Below are positions 4,952 to 5,574 of a stretch of 5,574 bases of DNA, piece after piece. The translations under genes and the position numbers were made by a program. The first letter of the stretch is position 1; each line of letters opens with the position of its first letter. The notes under the pieces were generated by a model. The model saw only the letters and a list, made by a program, of their open reading frames with translations, ran no database searches and was not told the origin of the DNA. Source of the DNA: an uncultured Rhodospirillaceae bacterium (GTDB taxonomy: Bacteria > Pseudomonadota > Alphaproteobacteria > Rhodospirillales > Casp-alpha2); the NCBI GenBank assembly GCA_913048145.1, contig CAJWVP010000208.1, positions 1 through 5,574 on the forward strand, in the 5' to 3' direction.

Positions 4952-5574
4952 TTACTCGGGACGCCGCGAGTTGGTCGCGTCCCACACCTCCCGATTGACG
5001 GGAAACTGCGGAAGCCTGCCCGCCAGCGCTGCTGTGATCTGATCACAAGCAGAGTGGGCAAGACGATTTGTCGCCTCCGTCGTGACCCCGGCCGTATGCG
5101 GGGTCATGACCGTGTTTGGGTGCGCCAATAGCCGATGGCCATCGGGCAGAGGCTCTGGCGAAACCACGTCGAGGCCCGCCGCAGCCACATGACCGTTGTC
5201 CAAAGCGTCAGCCAAAGCATCGAGATCCAAAAGCGCCCCCCGCGCGGCGTTGATGACAACCGCACCCTTCGGGAGCGCGGCCAGTTCGTCCGCGCCAATG
5301 ATCATCCTGGTTTCATCCGTTAACTCGGCAGCGAGGCAGAGCAGCTCGCATTCGCTGAGCATGGCGCGTAGATCGCCAAATACTTCTACCCCGGCGGCGT
5401 ACGCCAGGCGCGGGTCTAAGTAAGGATCGTAAGCCAAAACCCGGCAGTTGAACCCGAGTCGGAGTTTCTTCGCCAGCTCCGCGCCGATGTAGCCTAATCC
5501 CACCAGGCCCACAGTCTTGCCCTCCAATTCGTAGATGCGCATCCCGCTGCGTTCGGTCCACGCGCTGCCGTCCC
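4952..5574 (-). CDS. D-2-hydroxyacid dehydrogenase, NAD-binding part (5' end outside the window)
   Basis: A cytoplasmic enzyme that reduces a 2-keto acid to a D-2-hydroxy acid or the reverse, of the phosphoglycerate/glyoxylate/formate dehydrogenase family. An ATG at 5542 exists, but the frame stays open to the right edge. The extra residues (DGSAWTERSG) continue the family pattern of a Trp and Arg before LxGKTVGLVGLG, so the gene starts beyond the window. Of the 206 visible residues, the Rossmann GLGYIG is at 25-30 and D49 ends the second strand, indicating NAD. The catalytic triad is complete: R111 (NAARGALLD), E140 (SPEPLP) and H159 (TPHTAG). About the first 100 residues, part of the substrate domain, are missing compared with the usual 310-330. 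It ends 9 bp from the stop of the convergent alcohol dehydrogenase. The family is sure; the substrate is open. Confidence 0.92.
   Translation of the reverse strand, partial: DGSAWTERSGMRIYELEGKTVGLVGLGYIGAELAKKLRLGFNCRVLAYDPYLDPRLAYAAGVEVFGDLRAMLSECELLCLAAELTDETRMIIGADELAALPKGAVVINAARGALLDLDALADALDNGHVAAAGLDVVSPEPLPDGHRLLAHPNTVMTPHTAGVTTEATNRLAHSACDQITAALAGRLPQFPVNREVWDATNSRRPE
4958..4983. repeat. 7-bp inverted repeat at the convergent gene ends
   Basis: GGGACGC (4958-4964) and GCGTCCC (4977-4983) are perfect reverse complements around a 12-base loop. It begins 15 bases after the dehydrogenase stop and lies within the last codons of the opposing gene. No T-tract follows on the plus strand, so it is not a classical intrinsic terminator. 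It could stabilise the 3' end of the plus-strand message or be constrained only by coding. Confidence 0.3.

Overview
The window looks like a piece of a Gram-negative bacterial chromosome, most likely an alphaproteobacterium. That is an inference from gene content and style: a periplasmic binding protein with a plain Sec signal peptide and no lipobox, ATGA/GTGA-coupled genes, moderately high GC in coding regions, and a b561-type membrane cytochrome. No mobile element, CRISPR array, tRNA or rRNA is visible.

Left part (about 1-2404, minus strand): a tightly coupled operon read right to left. It encodes a periplasmic pyrimidine-binding protein (ThiY-like), TenA aminopyrimidine aminohydrolase, an ABC-transporter ATPase (ThiZ-like), and the first 26 codons of a further gene cut by the window edge. 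ThiXYZ together with TenA is a known arrangement for salvage of thiamin-breakdown pyrimidines: ThiY captures an aminomethyl/formylamino-pyrimidine, the ABC transporter imports it, and TenA converts the aminopyrimidine to HMP for thiamin synthesis. The permease (ThiX) is not seen in the window. The partial last gene could be in its place, but its first 26 residues do not look like a permease.

Middle: a 438-bp stretch (2405-2842) with no supportable gene and no recognisable TPP riboswitch. Next is a minus-strand gene for a five-helix, di-heme cytochrome b561-type protein (2843-3559) with four well-placed histidines and no obvious partner enzyme. Its upstream region (3560-3781) is shared with the divergent alcohol dehydrogenase gene and holds three copies of an ATTATCG element, a plausible minus-strand promoter and a terminator-like hairpin facing the plus-strand gene.

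Right part: a complete zinc-dependent MDR alcohol/polyol dehydrogenase (3782-4942, plus) converges, with only 9 bp between stop codons, on the C-terminal two-thirds of a D-2-hydroxyacid dehydrogenase (4952 to the right edge, minus). Both are oxidoreductases likely to act on small hydroxy compounds, but a shared pathway cannot be shown from the sequence.

Overall the genes are recognisable families. The points worth a second look are mostly regulatory (the divergent intergenic region, the missing riboswitch), the orphan cytochrome, and the identity of the last gene of the thiamin-salvage operon.
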